Below are positions 36,503 through 45,070 of a stretch of 64,000 nt of DNA, piece by piece. Source of the DNA: Mycobacterium sp. E740 (GTDB lineage Bacteria; Actinomycetota; Actinomycetes; Mycobacteriales; Mycobacteriaceae). Within the stretch, counting starts at the first letter, position 1. Every line of letters begins with the position of its first letter. A program made the position numbers and the translations under genes. The notes under the pieces are model-generated. The model worked only from the letters and a program-made list of their open reading frames with translations. It ran no database searches and was not told where the DNA came from. Location: the NCBI RefSeq assembly GCF_001672895.1, contig NZ_LZKP01000157.1, forward strand, positions 33,590 through 97,589, in the 5' to 3' direction.

Positions 36503-36860
36503 ATTACTGTGATCGGCGTCACGGTCAAGTGGCGGCGGACGGTGACAGCCCAAACGCACAAGGGCCCTCGACCGGCGCGATGTGAGGCCGCAACCAATCG
36601 AGAACCGTTGTGCGTCAGGATCATTGTCCGCAGCAATACGGTTTGCGCTGGCAAGGCGATCATCGACGCGACGATCGAGTCTCAGGCCGTTTCACCTGGT
36701 CAGACGCTAAAAGTTAAAACGTATGACCACAGCGGTCAGTAACTGCCTCGTAACAGCGCATATGCGAAAATGCGTTGACCAGTTCAGCCGATGGTCATAC
36801 ACTTATGCTCAATACGTCTCTACCCACCCTAACGGGCCTCCGAGGGAAGTCGAGGCATCG
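36503..36860. promoter_or_regulatory. P450/TetR divergent control region with two further TGACC...GGTCA sites
   Basis: About 360 nt with no convincing gene. Site B: TGACC-N5-GGTCA within 36723-36740. Site C: TTGACCA (36775-36781) and TGGTCATA (36792-36799). Both reproduce the half-site of the palindrome at 36488. An open frame from 36723 runs into the P450 but has no ribosome binding site and no P450 homology. Confidence 0.5.
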
Positions 36861-38114
36861 ATGAACGCTCACCGTGCCGCCCCTAGCGTCTTTGAAGCTG
36901 GGCTGCCCACATTGGACTACAGCCTCACGGCCACCCCACATGACATCCTCGATGATGTCCGAAGGGCGCAATCGTGCGCGCCCATCGCAATAGGCCCTCT
37001 CGGCCCAGAAATCCTGTCTTACAGTTCGGTTCGGGAGATACTGCGCGACAACAGATTCCGCCTTCCTCCCGGTATCACCCTGGCAGCGCAAGGCATAACG
37101 TCGGGCCCGTTGTACGACAAGCTGGCCAACAGCCTCCTGGGTTTGGAGGGAGACCCACATGTTCGTTTGCGCAAACTGGTTTCCAAGGCGTTCACTCCGC
37201 GCGCGACAGCACGTCTACAAGACACGATCCACGAGGTGGTGAACGGGCTGATCGATCAGGTGGCGGAAGCGGGACGGTGCGATGTCGTGACCGACATCGC
37301 GCGTCCGTATCCCACCCCGATCATCTGCGCACTGCTGGGTGCGCCTCGCGAGGATTGGCAGCTGTTTTCGGACTGGACGGAGGAAATCTTCAAAGCTTTC
37401 AACTTCCAGCCGGATGCCGCCTTCGACGAGTCCGCGATCATGCGTGCATGGGGGGAGCTCGACGCCTACGTCGACGACATGGTCGCCGCCCGTCGAAACA
37501 GTCTGACCGATGATCTGCTCTCCGAACTCATCCGCGCCGAAAGCGACGGTGACCGTCTCGATCTCGGCGAGCTGCGCATGCTGGCGGCCGGCTTCCTGAT
37601 GGCCGGAACGGATACGACCCGGAACCAACTGGCCGCATCGGTGCAGGTGCTCTGCGAACATCCAGATCAATGGGCGAAGCTGCGCGACCACCCGGAACTT
37701 GCCATGCAGGCGGTCGAGGAGAGCATGCGCCACTCGCCCGCGGCCAGTATCGTGCCGCGAGTCGCCGTCGAGGACGTCGAGTTCGGTGGTTACATCTTTC
37801 CAGCAGGAACCTTTGTATTCGCGAATACCCTTGCGGCTAATCGTGATCCAGCGATCTATGACGATGCGGACCGCTTCGACATCGCGCGCCAGGGTGTGCC
37901 TGCAATTCTGACCTTCGGCGGTGGCGCGCACTACTGTCTCGGGGCGAACCTCGCCCGCCGTGAACTGGCGGAAGCACTCACAGTCCTCACGCGCCGGCTC
38001 ACCGCTCCCCAGCGCGTCGGTGCGGCACCGTGGAAATCACTGCTGGGAATGACCGGTCCGACAACTCTTCCGATCGAATTCACCTGCGAAAGCCTGGTGA
38101 CGGCACATGCGTAG
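36861..38114 (+). CDS. Cytochrome P450
   Basis: 417-residue soluble P450. I-helix oxygen-activation motif AGTDTTRNQ, ExxR as EESMR, and heme loop FGGGAHYCLGANLARREL with axial Cys359. The start ATG 36861 follows GAGG by 5 nt; the frame is open to 36723 but that extension resembles nothing. Substrate unknown. The stop overlaps the TetR gene start by 8 nt, so the P450 and that regulator are co-transcribed. Ferredoxin partner not adjacent. Confidence 0.93.
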   Translation: MNAHRAAPSVFEAGLPTLDYSLTATPHDILDDVRRAQSCAPIAIGPLGPEILSYSSVREILRDNRFRLPPGITLAAQGITSGPLYDKLANSLLGLEGDPHVRLRKLVSKAFTPRATARLQDTIHEVVNGLIDQVAEAGRCDVVTDIARPYPTPIICALLGAPREDWQLFSDWTEEIFKAFNFQPDAAFDESAIMRAWGELDAYVDDMVAARRNSLTDDLLSELIRAESDGDRLDLGELRMLAAGFLMAGTDTTRNQLAASVQVLCEHPDQWAKLRDHPELAMQAVEESMRHSPAASIVPRVAVEDVEFGGYIFPAGTFVFANTLAANRDPAIYDDADRFDIARQGVPAILTFGGGAHYCLGANLARRELAEALTVLTRRLTAPQRVGAAPWKSLLGMTGPTTLPIEFTCESLVTAHA

Positions 38115-38727
38115 TCGGGGCTGGGCGGGTGTGACCCCATCCTCGGACGAGGAGGCGATCTCGCGAATTCTGACCGCAGTTGACGAAGAGGTCGCCGAAC
38201 GCGGACCGGCAATACGTCTGGCCGACGTCGCCCGCAGGCTCGGTGTCACTCGCCAAACCGTGTACCGCTACTTTCCCAATGCTGACGCGCTGCTCATCGC
38301 CAGCTCGATGCGCGCCGTCAACGGGTTCCTCGACCAGGTTGCAGAACACGCGAGAGGGCTTGACGACCCGGTCGCCGCAGTGGTCGAGAGCGTTTCGTTC
38401 GGCGTGGAGCACCTCTCCGGTGACCCTCAGCTGGAGAGTCTGCTGACCCGCCGAGATGAAGGCGAAGCCGTCACGTCGCTGACTTCCGACACGGCGGTCA
38501 CATTCTGCTTGTCGTTCTTCCGCCGCCTCGAAGTCGATTGGAAGCTGCACGGCTTCGACACCGCCGCGCTTCATGAACTCGTTGAAATGACCCTGCGCAC
38601 AGTGCAGTCCCTCCTGACCGATCCCGGCCGGCAACCACGCGACGGGATCGAACTACGCCGCTTTGTTGCGCGATGGCTCGGTCCAGCGATCCTCTATCGA
38701 CGGCTGCAGTCGCTGTCGATCTATTGA
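38107..38727 (+). CDS. TetR-family regulator
   Basis: 206 residues with an N-terminal HTH (RLADVARRLGVTRQTVYRYFPNADALLIAS) and a helical ligand pocket. It starts within the last codons of the P450 gene (8-nt overlap), so it is expressed with it and may control it. Two TetR genes therefore flank the P450 (35791 and here), and which one reads the TGACCA sites is not decidable from sequence. Confidence 0.83.
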   Translation: MRSRGWAGVTPSSDEEAISRILTAVDEEVAERGPAIRLADVARRLGVTRQTVYRYFPNADALLIASSMRAVNGFLDQVAEHARGLDDPVAAVVESVSFGVEHLSGDPQLESLLTRRDEGEAVTSLTSDTAVTFCLSFFRRLEVDWKLHGFDTAALHELVEMTLRTVQSLLTDPGRQPRDGIELRRFVARWLGPAILYRRLQSLSIY

Positions 38728-38748
38728 ACGTCTCTGCGGAATCGTGCG

Positions 38749-39957
38749 CTACGGCGCCGTACGCTGCCCGCGCCTCAGCACGAAGAACAGAACCGCACCG
38801 ACCGCCAGCACTGCGGCGACGGCCGCGACGATGACCAACGGTGTGACCCACGTCTTCTCTGCCGGGGCCGCCTCGTCGTTGGCAAGCTGTACCTGATACC
38901 CCGGCAGTGGACTTTGCGACGGCTTGCTGAGGCCGGGCAATTGCTGGGTGCTGGTGACCTCGAACAAGCGCTCACCGCCACCGGTCTTGCTCCACGTTCC
39001 CCATGCGGGGGTCTCGCCGTCGAGCAGCACACGGCGGCCGCCGACCGACGGATCGTCGCCGAGGTCTGCCAGAGTCTTGACCCGGAACGGCTTCGACGCC
39101 CCGTCGTTGTACTTGAGTTGCACCAGGACATTCTTGAAAGTCGTTGGCGGCTTGGGCTTTGCGGGAGGCGGCTGACCCGGGGCCGGCCGGTAACCACCAC
39201 CGGAGAAGCTCCCGGTGGAGACCGTCGCCGGCTTACCCGATGAATCCCGGTTCACCGCAGTGAAGCTATAAACACCTGCATCAGGGGCGGTGAGCACCGC
39301 GCGCTGCATCGACGGGACCTCGAAGACCCGGGTGGCGTTGTCGTAGAAGTAGATGAGCTCAAGCGGCGTGCTGTACGGATTGGTGAAGACCGGACGGTAC
39401 CAGTTGTCATACGTCGTCCACGACGAGTTCCATTGCGTCACTTGGCTGCTCCACGTCGACGACGTGGAGCTGGTCGTGGTGCTGACCATCGAGTCGAGGG
39501 ACTCGGTGAGCTCGGTGACCTCAGTCTCGGATGCGGCCGACGAGTCGACATCCACCGCATCGGTGTGCTGCGCCTCGTCGAAGGCCTCCTGCGACACCTC
39601 GGCGATGTCGGGTGCGGAAGTGTCGGCATCGACGGCGGGGTCGGCGACGTTCGAACCCGGGTCACCCGGATCCTCCGGCGCTCCGGCGGGGCCCGGTTGA
39701 TCCGCGTCGGGACCAGGAGCCTCCGGTGCGGAGCCGGGCTGGTCGCCGCCCGGCTCGCCGAGGTCCGGCGCGGCAGGCCCGTCGGCAGGGTCGTCGTGGG
39801 AACCGGAATCGCCCGCGATCTCGGATGAGCCGCCGTCGTCGTCGAACGGATCGGCCCAAGCGGACGGTACCGCTCCGAGACACACGGTCGTCGTGACCGC
39901 GACCGACGCAAGGGTGAGAGCGCAGCGCCGGTAGACGGTGCTTCGAACTTCGTTCAT
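38749..39957 (-). CDS. Secreted, C-terminally membrane-anchored protein with acidic/Pro-rich stalk
   Basis: 402 residues. Signal peptide (about 1-35, ending PSAWA-DP). Then an Asp/Gly/Pro/Glu-rich low-complexity stretch (36-125), a Ser/Thr-rich stretch (about 145-180), two small globular parts separated by a Pro-rich linker (GYRPAPGQPPPAKPKPP), and a C-terminal TM helix (VTPLVIVAAVAAVLAVGAVLFFVL) with basic tail RRGQRTAP. It is a type I surface protein, likely spanning cell envelope layers. No catalytic motif. Family unknown. Confidence 0.72.
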   Translation of the reverse strand: MNEVRSTVYRRCALTLASVAVTTTVCLGAVPSAWADPFDDDGGSSEIAGDSGSHDDPADGPAAPDLGEPGGDQPGSAPEAPGPDADQPGPAGAPEDPGDPGSNVADPAVDADTSAPDIAEVSQEAFDEAQHTDAVDVDSSAASETEVTELTESLDSMVSTTTSSTSSTWSSQVTQWNSSWTTYDNWYRPVFTNPYSTPLELIYFYDNATRVFEVPSMQRAVLTAPDAGVYSFTAVNRDSSGKPATVSTGSFSGGGYRPAPGQPPPAKPKPPTTFKNVLVQLKYNDGASKPFRVKTLADLGDDPSVGGRRVLLDGETPAWGTWSKTGGGERLFEVTSTQQLPGLSKPSQSPLPGYQVQLANDEAAPAEKTWVTPLVIVAAVAAVLAVGAVLFFVLRRGQRTAP

Positions 39958-40006
39958 CCGATCTTTCTGTCGACTGCGGAACCCCTGTCCGTCGGCCCTG
40001 CTGCCA

Positions 40007-40234
40007 TCAACTGCTCAACCACACGTACCAGAGGCCATCGCCGTCCTGGCGGCAATCCCAATGCCCGTAATTGGCGTCTCCTTGGGCGATCTCGACGTTA
40101 GGACCGTCGACCTGGCAGGCGGCCAGCGTCGCGTACCCGCCCTCCACCTGGACCTCGTCGGCGTTTGCCACGCCCACGCCAAGAGTCAGCAACCCGCCCA
40201 CGGCCAGCGCCCCGGCGGCGATCGCTTTCATCAT
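40007..40234 (-). CDS. Small secreted protein, two Cys
   Basis: 75 residues: signal peptide (ALAVGGLLTLGVGVANA, cleavage near residue 25), mature part of about 50 residues with two Cys (AACQVDG, HWDCRQD) that can form one disulfide, ending LWYVWLSS. ATGATG start at 40234 follows GAAAGGG. Similar tiny exported proteins are common in mycobacteria; function unknown. Confidence 0.7.
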   Translation of the reverse strand: MMKAIAAGALAVGGLLTLGVGVANADEVQVEGGYATLAACQVDGPNVEIAQGDANYGHWDCRQDGDGLWYVWLSS

Positions 40235-40386
40235 GCTTGTGCCCTTTCGTCTTTTACCCGGCCACCGCGTATTTCCGACGAAGCGTCGGCTCGACCGCGG
40301 CTTGGGCTTTATTAACGCAAGCGTTATACAGCTAACTGCCAGAAAATCGGCGAGTTCATCTGTTCAGATGACACCGGCCTCGAACG

Positions 40387-41103
40387 TCACAGATCGTCGA
40401 CGCTGAGAATCTCGTCCTGGATCGCCCTTGCGACCAGAGCCGCCTTGGTCGGTGCTGGTCTGCCGACTGCCGCGTACTTCGCCCGCACTCTCTGCAGGTG
40501 GGTCGCCACCGTGGACGGCTCGATGTACAACCTTTCGGCAACCGCATCCTTGTTCTCGGTCTGAAACCAGGCGATGAGCACTTGTTGTTCTCGGCGGCTC
40601 AGATGCGGGCGGGCCCTCCGACGGCCATTGCGCGGCAGTTGGGCCATCCTCGGGACGATCTGCGGACGATCGCCGCGCGCGGCATGGATCGCCGCTGCCA
40701 GCGCGTGTTCGGGCTCGTCTTTGGCAATACACGCGACGGCGCCCGCGGACAGCGCGGCTGATACGACGTCGTCGTCGACCAGACACGTGTAGACGATGAC
40801 GCGGTGGCCTGAGTCGCAGATCTGACGAAGCGCATCCAAGTCTGGTCCACCGCCCGTACACGGCAGGTCGAACAACACCACCGGGCCCGGCGTCGCGGTC
40901 CAGTGCGCCGCCGCGAACTCCGCCGGACCGGCGAAATAGCCGATGATGTCGATGCCCGGGTGTCGATTCAACAACGCCTCGATGCCGGCGTATACGACGC
41001 GATGGCTGCCAACGATGACGATTGATGTCGAACGTTCACCTTCGATTGGCGATGTCACCCCACAGATCTCCCCTACATCGCGCGTTGCAGTTGCTCGCCC
41101 CAT
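40387..41103 (-). CDS. LuxR/NarL-family response regulator without adjacent kinase
   Basis: About 238 residues. Receiver-like domain (STSIVIVGSHRVVYAGIEALL...VVLFDLPCTGGGPD) and a C-terminal LuxR HTH (LSRREQQVLIAWFQTENKDAVAERLYIEPSTVATHLQRVRAKY). The usual acidic pair is replaced (VGSHRVV in place of VDDHxxV), although an Asp (FDLPC) remains at the phospho-acceptor place, so it may work without phosphorylation. ATG 41103 has a poor ribosome site; GTG 41058 with GGGGAG upstream is an alternative. Diverges from the SDR. Confidence 0.78.
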   Translation of the reverse strand: MGRATATRDVGEICGVTSPIEGERSTSIVIVGSHRVVYAGIEALLNRHPGIDIIGYFAGPAEFAAAHWTATPGPVVLFDLPCTGGGPDLDALRQICDSGHRVIVYTCLVDDDVVSAALSAGAVACIAKDEPEHALAAAIHAARGDRPQIVPRMAQLPRNGRRRARPHLSRREQQVLIAWFQTENKDAVAERLYIEPSTVATHLQRVRAKYAAVGRPAPTKAALVARAIQDEILSVDDL

Positions 41104-41206
41104 GAAAGCACCGCTTCGCCGGGCGTGAGTTCGGCTTGAGTCAAATCGAACCGAAAACCTCTGCGAGGCAACAAAGCGCATCACGGCACCAACCGGCACC
41201 CGCGGC

Positions 41207-41212
41207 TACATT
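41207..41212 (+). promoter_or_regulatory. -10 hexamer, leaderless mRNA for the NAD(P)-binding protein
   Basis: TACATT lies exactly 6 nt before ATG 41219; no ribosome binding site is present. Confidence 0.5.
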
Positions 41213-41218
41213 GGGGTC

Positions 41219-41872
41219 ATGGCACGCGTCCTGATCATCGGTGGCCACGGCAAGGTCGCCCTGCGGCTGGCCGCAATCCTCACCGACCGCGGCGACGAAG
41301 TGAAATCGGTCTTCCGCAACCCGGGTCACTCCGACGACGTCGGGGCGACGGGAGCGGATCCGGTGGTCGCCGACATCGAGAACCTCGACACCGACGCGCT
41401 CGCCGACATGTTGACCGGACACGACGCGGTCGTGTTCTCCGCCGGTGCCGGCGGCGGCAACCCGACGCGCACTTACGCCGTGGACCGCGACGCCGCAATC
41501 CGCGTCATCGACGCGGCCGAGCGCGCCGGAGTGCCCCGATTCATCATGGTTTCCTATTTCGGCGCCGGGCCAAAACATGGTGTCCCGAAGGACAATTCGT
41601 TCTTCCACTACGCCGAAGCGAAGGCCGCTGCCGATGGGCACCTACGCGCCAGCACCCTGCGCTGGACAATTCTCGGGCCCGGTCGGCTGACCCTCGAGCC
41701 GGCCACCGGCCGCATCGCCGTCGGACCCGAAGCCGCTGACGGGGACGTCTCACGAGAAGACGTCGCGCTGGTCGCGGCGGCCTGCCTCGCCGACGACAGC
41801 ACCGTCGGCAACACCATCGAGTTCAACAACGGCGATGTGCCGATCGAAGATGCACTGAGCAACCTCAGCTGA
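41219..41872 (+). CDS. NAD(P)-binding atypical SDR (NmrA/YwnB-like)
   Basis: 217 residues. Glycine motif IGGHGKVA (7-14) binds NAD(P); VVFSAGAGGGN and YFGAGPKHG...HYAEAKAAAD contain the SDR active-site region (Tyr-x3-Lys as YAEAK). It is shorter than classic SDRs, as in the NAD(P)H-binding sugar-epimerase-like group. Its stop codon overlaps the convergent P450 stop by 8 nt. Confidence 0.82.
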   Translation: MARVLIIGGHGKVALRLAAILTDRGDEVKSVFRNPGHSDDVGATGADPVVADIENLDTDALADMLTGHDAVVFSAGAGGGNPTRTYAVDRDAAIRVIDAAERAGVPRFIMVSYFGAGPKHGVPKDNSFFHYAEAKAAADGHLRASTLRWTILGPGRLTLEPATGRIAVGPEAADGDVSREDVALVAAACLADDSTVGNTIEFNNGDVPIEDALSNLS

Positions 41873-43076
41873 GTGACAACTCGAGACGCTCGAGCCTGCG
41901 CACCAGGAGGCTCGACAACCACCGGCCGACATCAGCCGCTTCCACTGAGGATGTCCGCTCGAGCAACTGGGCGACAACGATTCTGGCCTCCAACCGGGCC
42001 AGCGCCGCTCCCACGCAGAAATGAATGCCCTTGCCGAAGCTGATGTGTCCCTTGCCGGCAGTCCGATCCAAGCGAAACTCGTTGGGGTCGTCGAAGTGTG
42101 CCGGATCGCGATTTGCCGCACCCCACAACAGCAGAAGCCGTGAGCCCGCTTGCAGCTCGACGCCACCAAGCTCGGTGTCGTTCACCACATGTCGATAGTG
42201 GCCACGAAACGGCGGCTCATAACGCAGTGTCTCTTCGAGAAACGCGTCGAGCAGTTGCGGCTCGTCGCGCACCTGCTCTTGCATGTCTTGGCGGGACGCG
42301 AGAAGCCATGCCGCGGAACCGATCAGCGAGGCGGTGGATTCCCCGCCGGCGCTGAACAGCGTGATCATCATGGCGAGCGCCGTGATGTCGTCGAGCCTGC
42401 CATCGGCACACGCCGCCGCCAGGTCACCCAGCAGGTCGTCCTGCGGGTCCGCCGCCGCCTGCCTGAACTGTTCGGTGATGTAGGCGCCGAGTTCCATCAC
42501 CGCGACGCCCGCAGCTTCCATCTGATCCTGCGTGACGAGTCCCTCGACGACCTGGGTCGCGGAGTAGGCCCACCGGATGAGCCTGTCGACGTCAGCGTCG
42601 GGCACGCCGATGATTCGCCCGACGATCATCATCGGCAACCGGTTGGCCATCGCCGCCATCCATTCGATGCTTCCGCCGCCGGCGTGGCTGTCCCAGATCA
42701 CCCCGGCGGTGTCCGCGATGAACGGCTCGAAGGCACGGATGCGCTTGGCGGCCAGCTGCGGCAGCAACGCTTTCCGGTGAACCGCGTGCGACGGCTCGTC
42801 GGCCGTCGCCAGCGCTTGGGTGGGGCCGCCGAGTTCACCGACCGGAAAGGCCGACACGCCGCTCCCGGGTTGGTAGACCATGGTCGCGGTGAGGTTCGAG
42901 GAGAAGTCGTCGCAGCGATTGATCGCCTCGCTGACGGCGTCCCAACTGCTCACGGCGTAGAAGCCTGAGTTCCCGACGCGGTGGACCGGTCCGGTCTCGT
43001 GCATCCGCGCATACAGCGGATACGGGTCCTGAACGTAGCGATCGTCGAAGAGCGCGAGTCCGAGCGCACCATCCAT
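41865..43076 (-). CDS. Cytochrome P450
   Basis: 403-residue P450. I-helix SAGGESTASL, ExxR in EETLRYEPP, heme loop FGKGIHFCVGAALARLEAR with axial Cys354. I prefer ATG 43076; GTG 43106 is also open but lacks a site. Substrate unknown. It is divergent from a TetR gene with two palindromes between, the common pattern of ligand-induced P450s. Only 8 nt of its 3' end overlap the SDR. Confidence 0.92.
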   Translation of the reverse strand: MDGALGLALFDDRYVQDPYPLYARMHETGPVHRVGNSGFYAVSSWDAVSEAINRCDDFSSNLTATMVYQPGSGVSAFPVGELGGPTQALATADEPSHAVHRKALLPQLAAKRIRAFEPFIADTAGVIWDSHAGGGSIEWMAAMANRLPMMIVGRIIGVPDADVDRLIRWAYSATQVVEGLVTQDQMEAAGVAVMELGAYITEQFRQAAADPQDDLLGDLAAACADGRLDDITALAMMITLFSAGGESTASLIGSAAWLLASRQDMQEQVRDEPQLLDAFLEETLRYEPPFRGHYRHVVNDTELGGVELQAGSRLLLLWGAANRDPAHFDDPNEFRLDRTAGKGHISFGKGIHFCVGAALARLEARIVVAQLLERTSSVEAADVGRWLSSLLVRRLERLELSLS

Positions 43077-43150
43077 TCTCCAACGCTGACGCGAACCCGG
43101 TTGCACGTCAACACATTCCGCCGAAGTCGAAATCCCGAGCGCGCACCGCC

Positions 43151-43164
43151 AGACGGTACCGTCT
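43151..43164. promoter_or_regulatory. Perfect 14-bp palindrome between P450 and TetR
   Basis: AGACGGTACCGTCT is fully self-complementary. It lies 75 nt upstream of the P450 start and 98 nt upstream of the TetR start. Candidate operator. Confidence 0.55.
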
Positions 43165-43215
43165 CACCGAGCACCCGCTCACCTGCATCGATTCTGAGAT
43201 CAACCCGCGAATTCG

Positions 43216-43229
43216 TCTCAACATTGAGA
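43216..43229. promoter_or_regulatory. TCTCAA-CA-TTGAGA palindrome upstream of TetR
   Basis: Inverted repeat with 6-bp arms and a 2-nt centre, 33 nt upstream of the TetR ATG; placed to act as the TetR autorepression operator. Confidence 0.5.
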
Positions 43230-43261
43230 AGATGTGCCTACACCGAACGCATGGGGGATAG

Positions 43262-43810
43262 ATGGCTCGCGAAGACTGGGTTGTCGGCGGCACCCGCCGC
43301 GAGGCCGCCGCCGACCGCATCTATCACGCCGCCACCGAACTCGTCGTCGCCAGGGGACTGGATGCCTTCGACATCGACACCCTGGCGGCCCGGCTGCATT
43401 GCTCCCGGGCCACGATCTACCGCTATGCCGGAGGGAAAACGCAAATCCGCGACGCGGTGCTGACGCGGCTTGCCGCGCGGGTCGTCGATACGGTTCGCCA
43501 GGCGGTCGACGGGCTGAGCGGATCGGAGCGGGTCATCACCGCGATCAAGGTGGCTCTCGACCAGATCAGGGCGGACCCGATTCGGCGGTTGACGCTTTCC
43601 CCAGGCACTGCAACACAATTGGGCGACCTGCATTCGTCGACCGTGCTGCGCAGAATCGCCGCAGACCTCACCGGAATCACCGACGACGATCCGGAGGCGG
43701 CGCAGTGGATCGTTCGCGTGGTCGTGTCCTTCGCCTACTGGCCGACCGCCGACGAAGCCGTCGAGGAGCGGCTGCTGCGACGTTTCATCGCCCCCGCCTT
43801 CGCCGGATGA
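43262..43810 (+). CDS. TetR-family regulator
   Basis: 182 residues. HTH region: RIYHAATELVVARGLDAFDIDTLAARLHCSRATIYRYAGGKTQIRDAV. A GGGGGA ribosome site precedes ATG 43262. The stop overlaps the M48 protease start (ATGA/ATGATG), so the two are co-transcribed, while a P450 is divergent. It probably controls both. Confidence 0.85.
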   Translation: MAREDWVVGGTRREAAADRIYHAATELVVARGLDAFDIDTLAARLHCSRATIYRYAGGKTQIRDAVLTRLAARVVDTVRQAVDGLSGSERVITAIKVALDQIRADPIRRLTLSPGTATQLGDLHSSTVLRRIAADLTGITDDDPEAAQWIVRVVVSFAYWPTADEAVEERLLRRFIAPAFAG

Positions 43811-45060
43811 TGCCGATACGAATGCCCAGCCTCGCGCGACGACGAACGCTGCTGGGTTTCGTGCTGGGCGCGACGCTGTGGATGGCGTCGGCGTTCCTGC
43901 TCCTGCGTACGGAGGTGCCGGTGCTCGACATGCCGCACCTCGACACCGAAAGCTACTTCTCCACGACCGAACTCGACCGCATACACCAGTTCACTTCCGT
44001 GGCCGGTTGGTTCTGGGTCGTGTCGACTCTTGTGGAGCTGGCGGTACTCGCAGTGCTCGCCTGGCAAGGCCGCCGCCTCGCCGCCGTCGTCCGGCGTTTG
44101 TTGAGATTGCCGCCGACGGCTCATGTGCGGTGCGGCGCGGCAGTCGCGGCGTGCTGTTGGATTGCCGTCTGGCTTGCGACGACGCCGATAGATGCGGTCG
44201 AGCTCTGGTGGTATCGGCGCTACGGCCTCAGGTCGCAGGCCTACGGGGCGTGGCTTGTGGACCGGTCGCTCGGGCTTCTGGTGACGACGGTCGTAGTGGT
44301 GCTGGCGGTCGCCGCCGTGGTCTACCTCGCCGTGCGCATCGGACGACGGTGGTGGGTTTTCGCAAGCGGCGCCGTCGCAGTACTGGCCGTGCTGGTCGTG
44401 CTCGCCCAGCCACTCGTGATCGAGCCGCTGTTCAACCGCTTCACACCGGTCACTGATCACAACCTCGCTGCGCACGTCGAAAGGCTCGCGGACCGGCTCG
44501 GCGTCCACATCGAATCCGTCGACGTCTCCGACGCCAGCCGTCGCACGACGGTCGCCAACGCACGGGTGTCGGGCATTGGCCCGACACGCCACGTCGTGCT
44601 CGACGACACGCTGCTCGACGGTCGCTTCTCGGAGGGCGAGATCGTGTGGGTGTCCGCGCACGAACTGGCTCACGTCGCGCGCAATCACGTCTGGAAGCGC
44701 TGCGCGTGGTTCGCTCTTTTCGTGATCCCGGTCCTGGCGGCCATCGCCTGGGCCACCGAGCGTCGCGGAGGCATCCGGAACCCGGCCGTGGTACCGCTTG
44801 CCCTGGTATGCGCATTCGCATTCTCAGTGCTGATGCTGCCTGCACAGAATTTCGTCTCACGCCACTACGAGGCGGAAGCCGATTGGCTCGCGCTGCGCGT
44901 CACCGACGATCCGGCAAGCGCCGTCGCGGCTCAGAAACACTTCTCGCTCACCGGGCTCGTCGATCCCGACCCGCCGGTGTGGGTGCTGCTGTTTCGCGGT
45001 ACGCACCCGCCGGCGATGCAGCGGATCGAGATGGCAAAAGCCGCCGACGCCCGCCGTTAG
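43807..45060 (+). CDS. M48-family membrane metalloprotease (Ste24/CAAX-protease-like)
   Basis: 417 residues (MM start at 43807 or 43810). Several N-terminal TM helices (about 15-34, 62-86, 110-128, 155-178, 185-205), then the zinc motif HELAH (H285, E286, H289) in VSAHELAHVARNH, two more TM helices, and the third zinc ligand in SRHYEAEADWLAL (E355 or E357). This is the Ste24-like arrangement. The start codon overlaps the TetR stop. Role: probably membrane protein quality control or peptide processing. Confidence 0.88.
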   Translation: MMPIRMPSLARRRTLLGFVLGATLWMASAFLLLRTEVPVLDMPHLDTESYFSTTELDRIHQFTSVAGWFWVVSTLVELAVLAVLAWQGRRLAAVVRRLLRLPPTAHVRCGAAVAACCWIAVWLATTPIDAVELWWYRRYGLRSQAYGAWLVDRSLGLLVTTVVVVLAVAAVVYLAVRIGRRWWVFASGAVAVLAVLVVLAQPLVIEPLFNRFTPVTDHNLAAHVERLADRLGVHIESVDVSDASRRTTVANARVSGIGPTRHVVLDDTLLDGRFSEGEIVWVSAHELAHVARNHVWKRCAWFALFVIPVLAAIAWATERRGGIRNPAVVPLALVCAFAFSVLMLPAQNFVSRHYEAEADWLALRVTDDPASAVAAQKHFSLTGLVDPDPPVWVLLFRGTHPPAMQRIEMAKAADARR

Positions 45061-45070
45061 GCCGGTCGGC

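Noticed and set aside
36723..36860. N-terminal extension of the P450 from 36723
   Set aside because: 46 extra residues without P450 homology or a ribosome site; it overlaps operator-like repeats. ATG 36861 is preceded by GAGG at proper distance.
43234..45060. A 608-residue frame that runs from the TetR into the M48 protease
   Set aside because: The first 190 codons are the +1 shadow of tetR; protease homology begins at 43807, where ATG overlaps the tetR stop.
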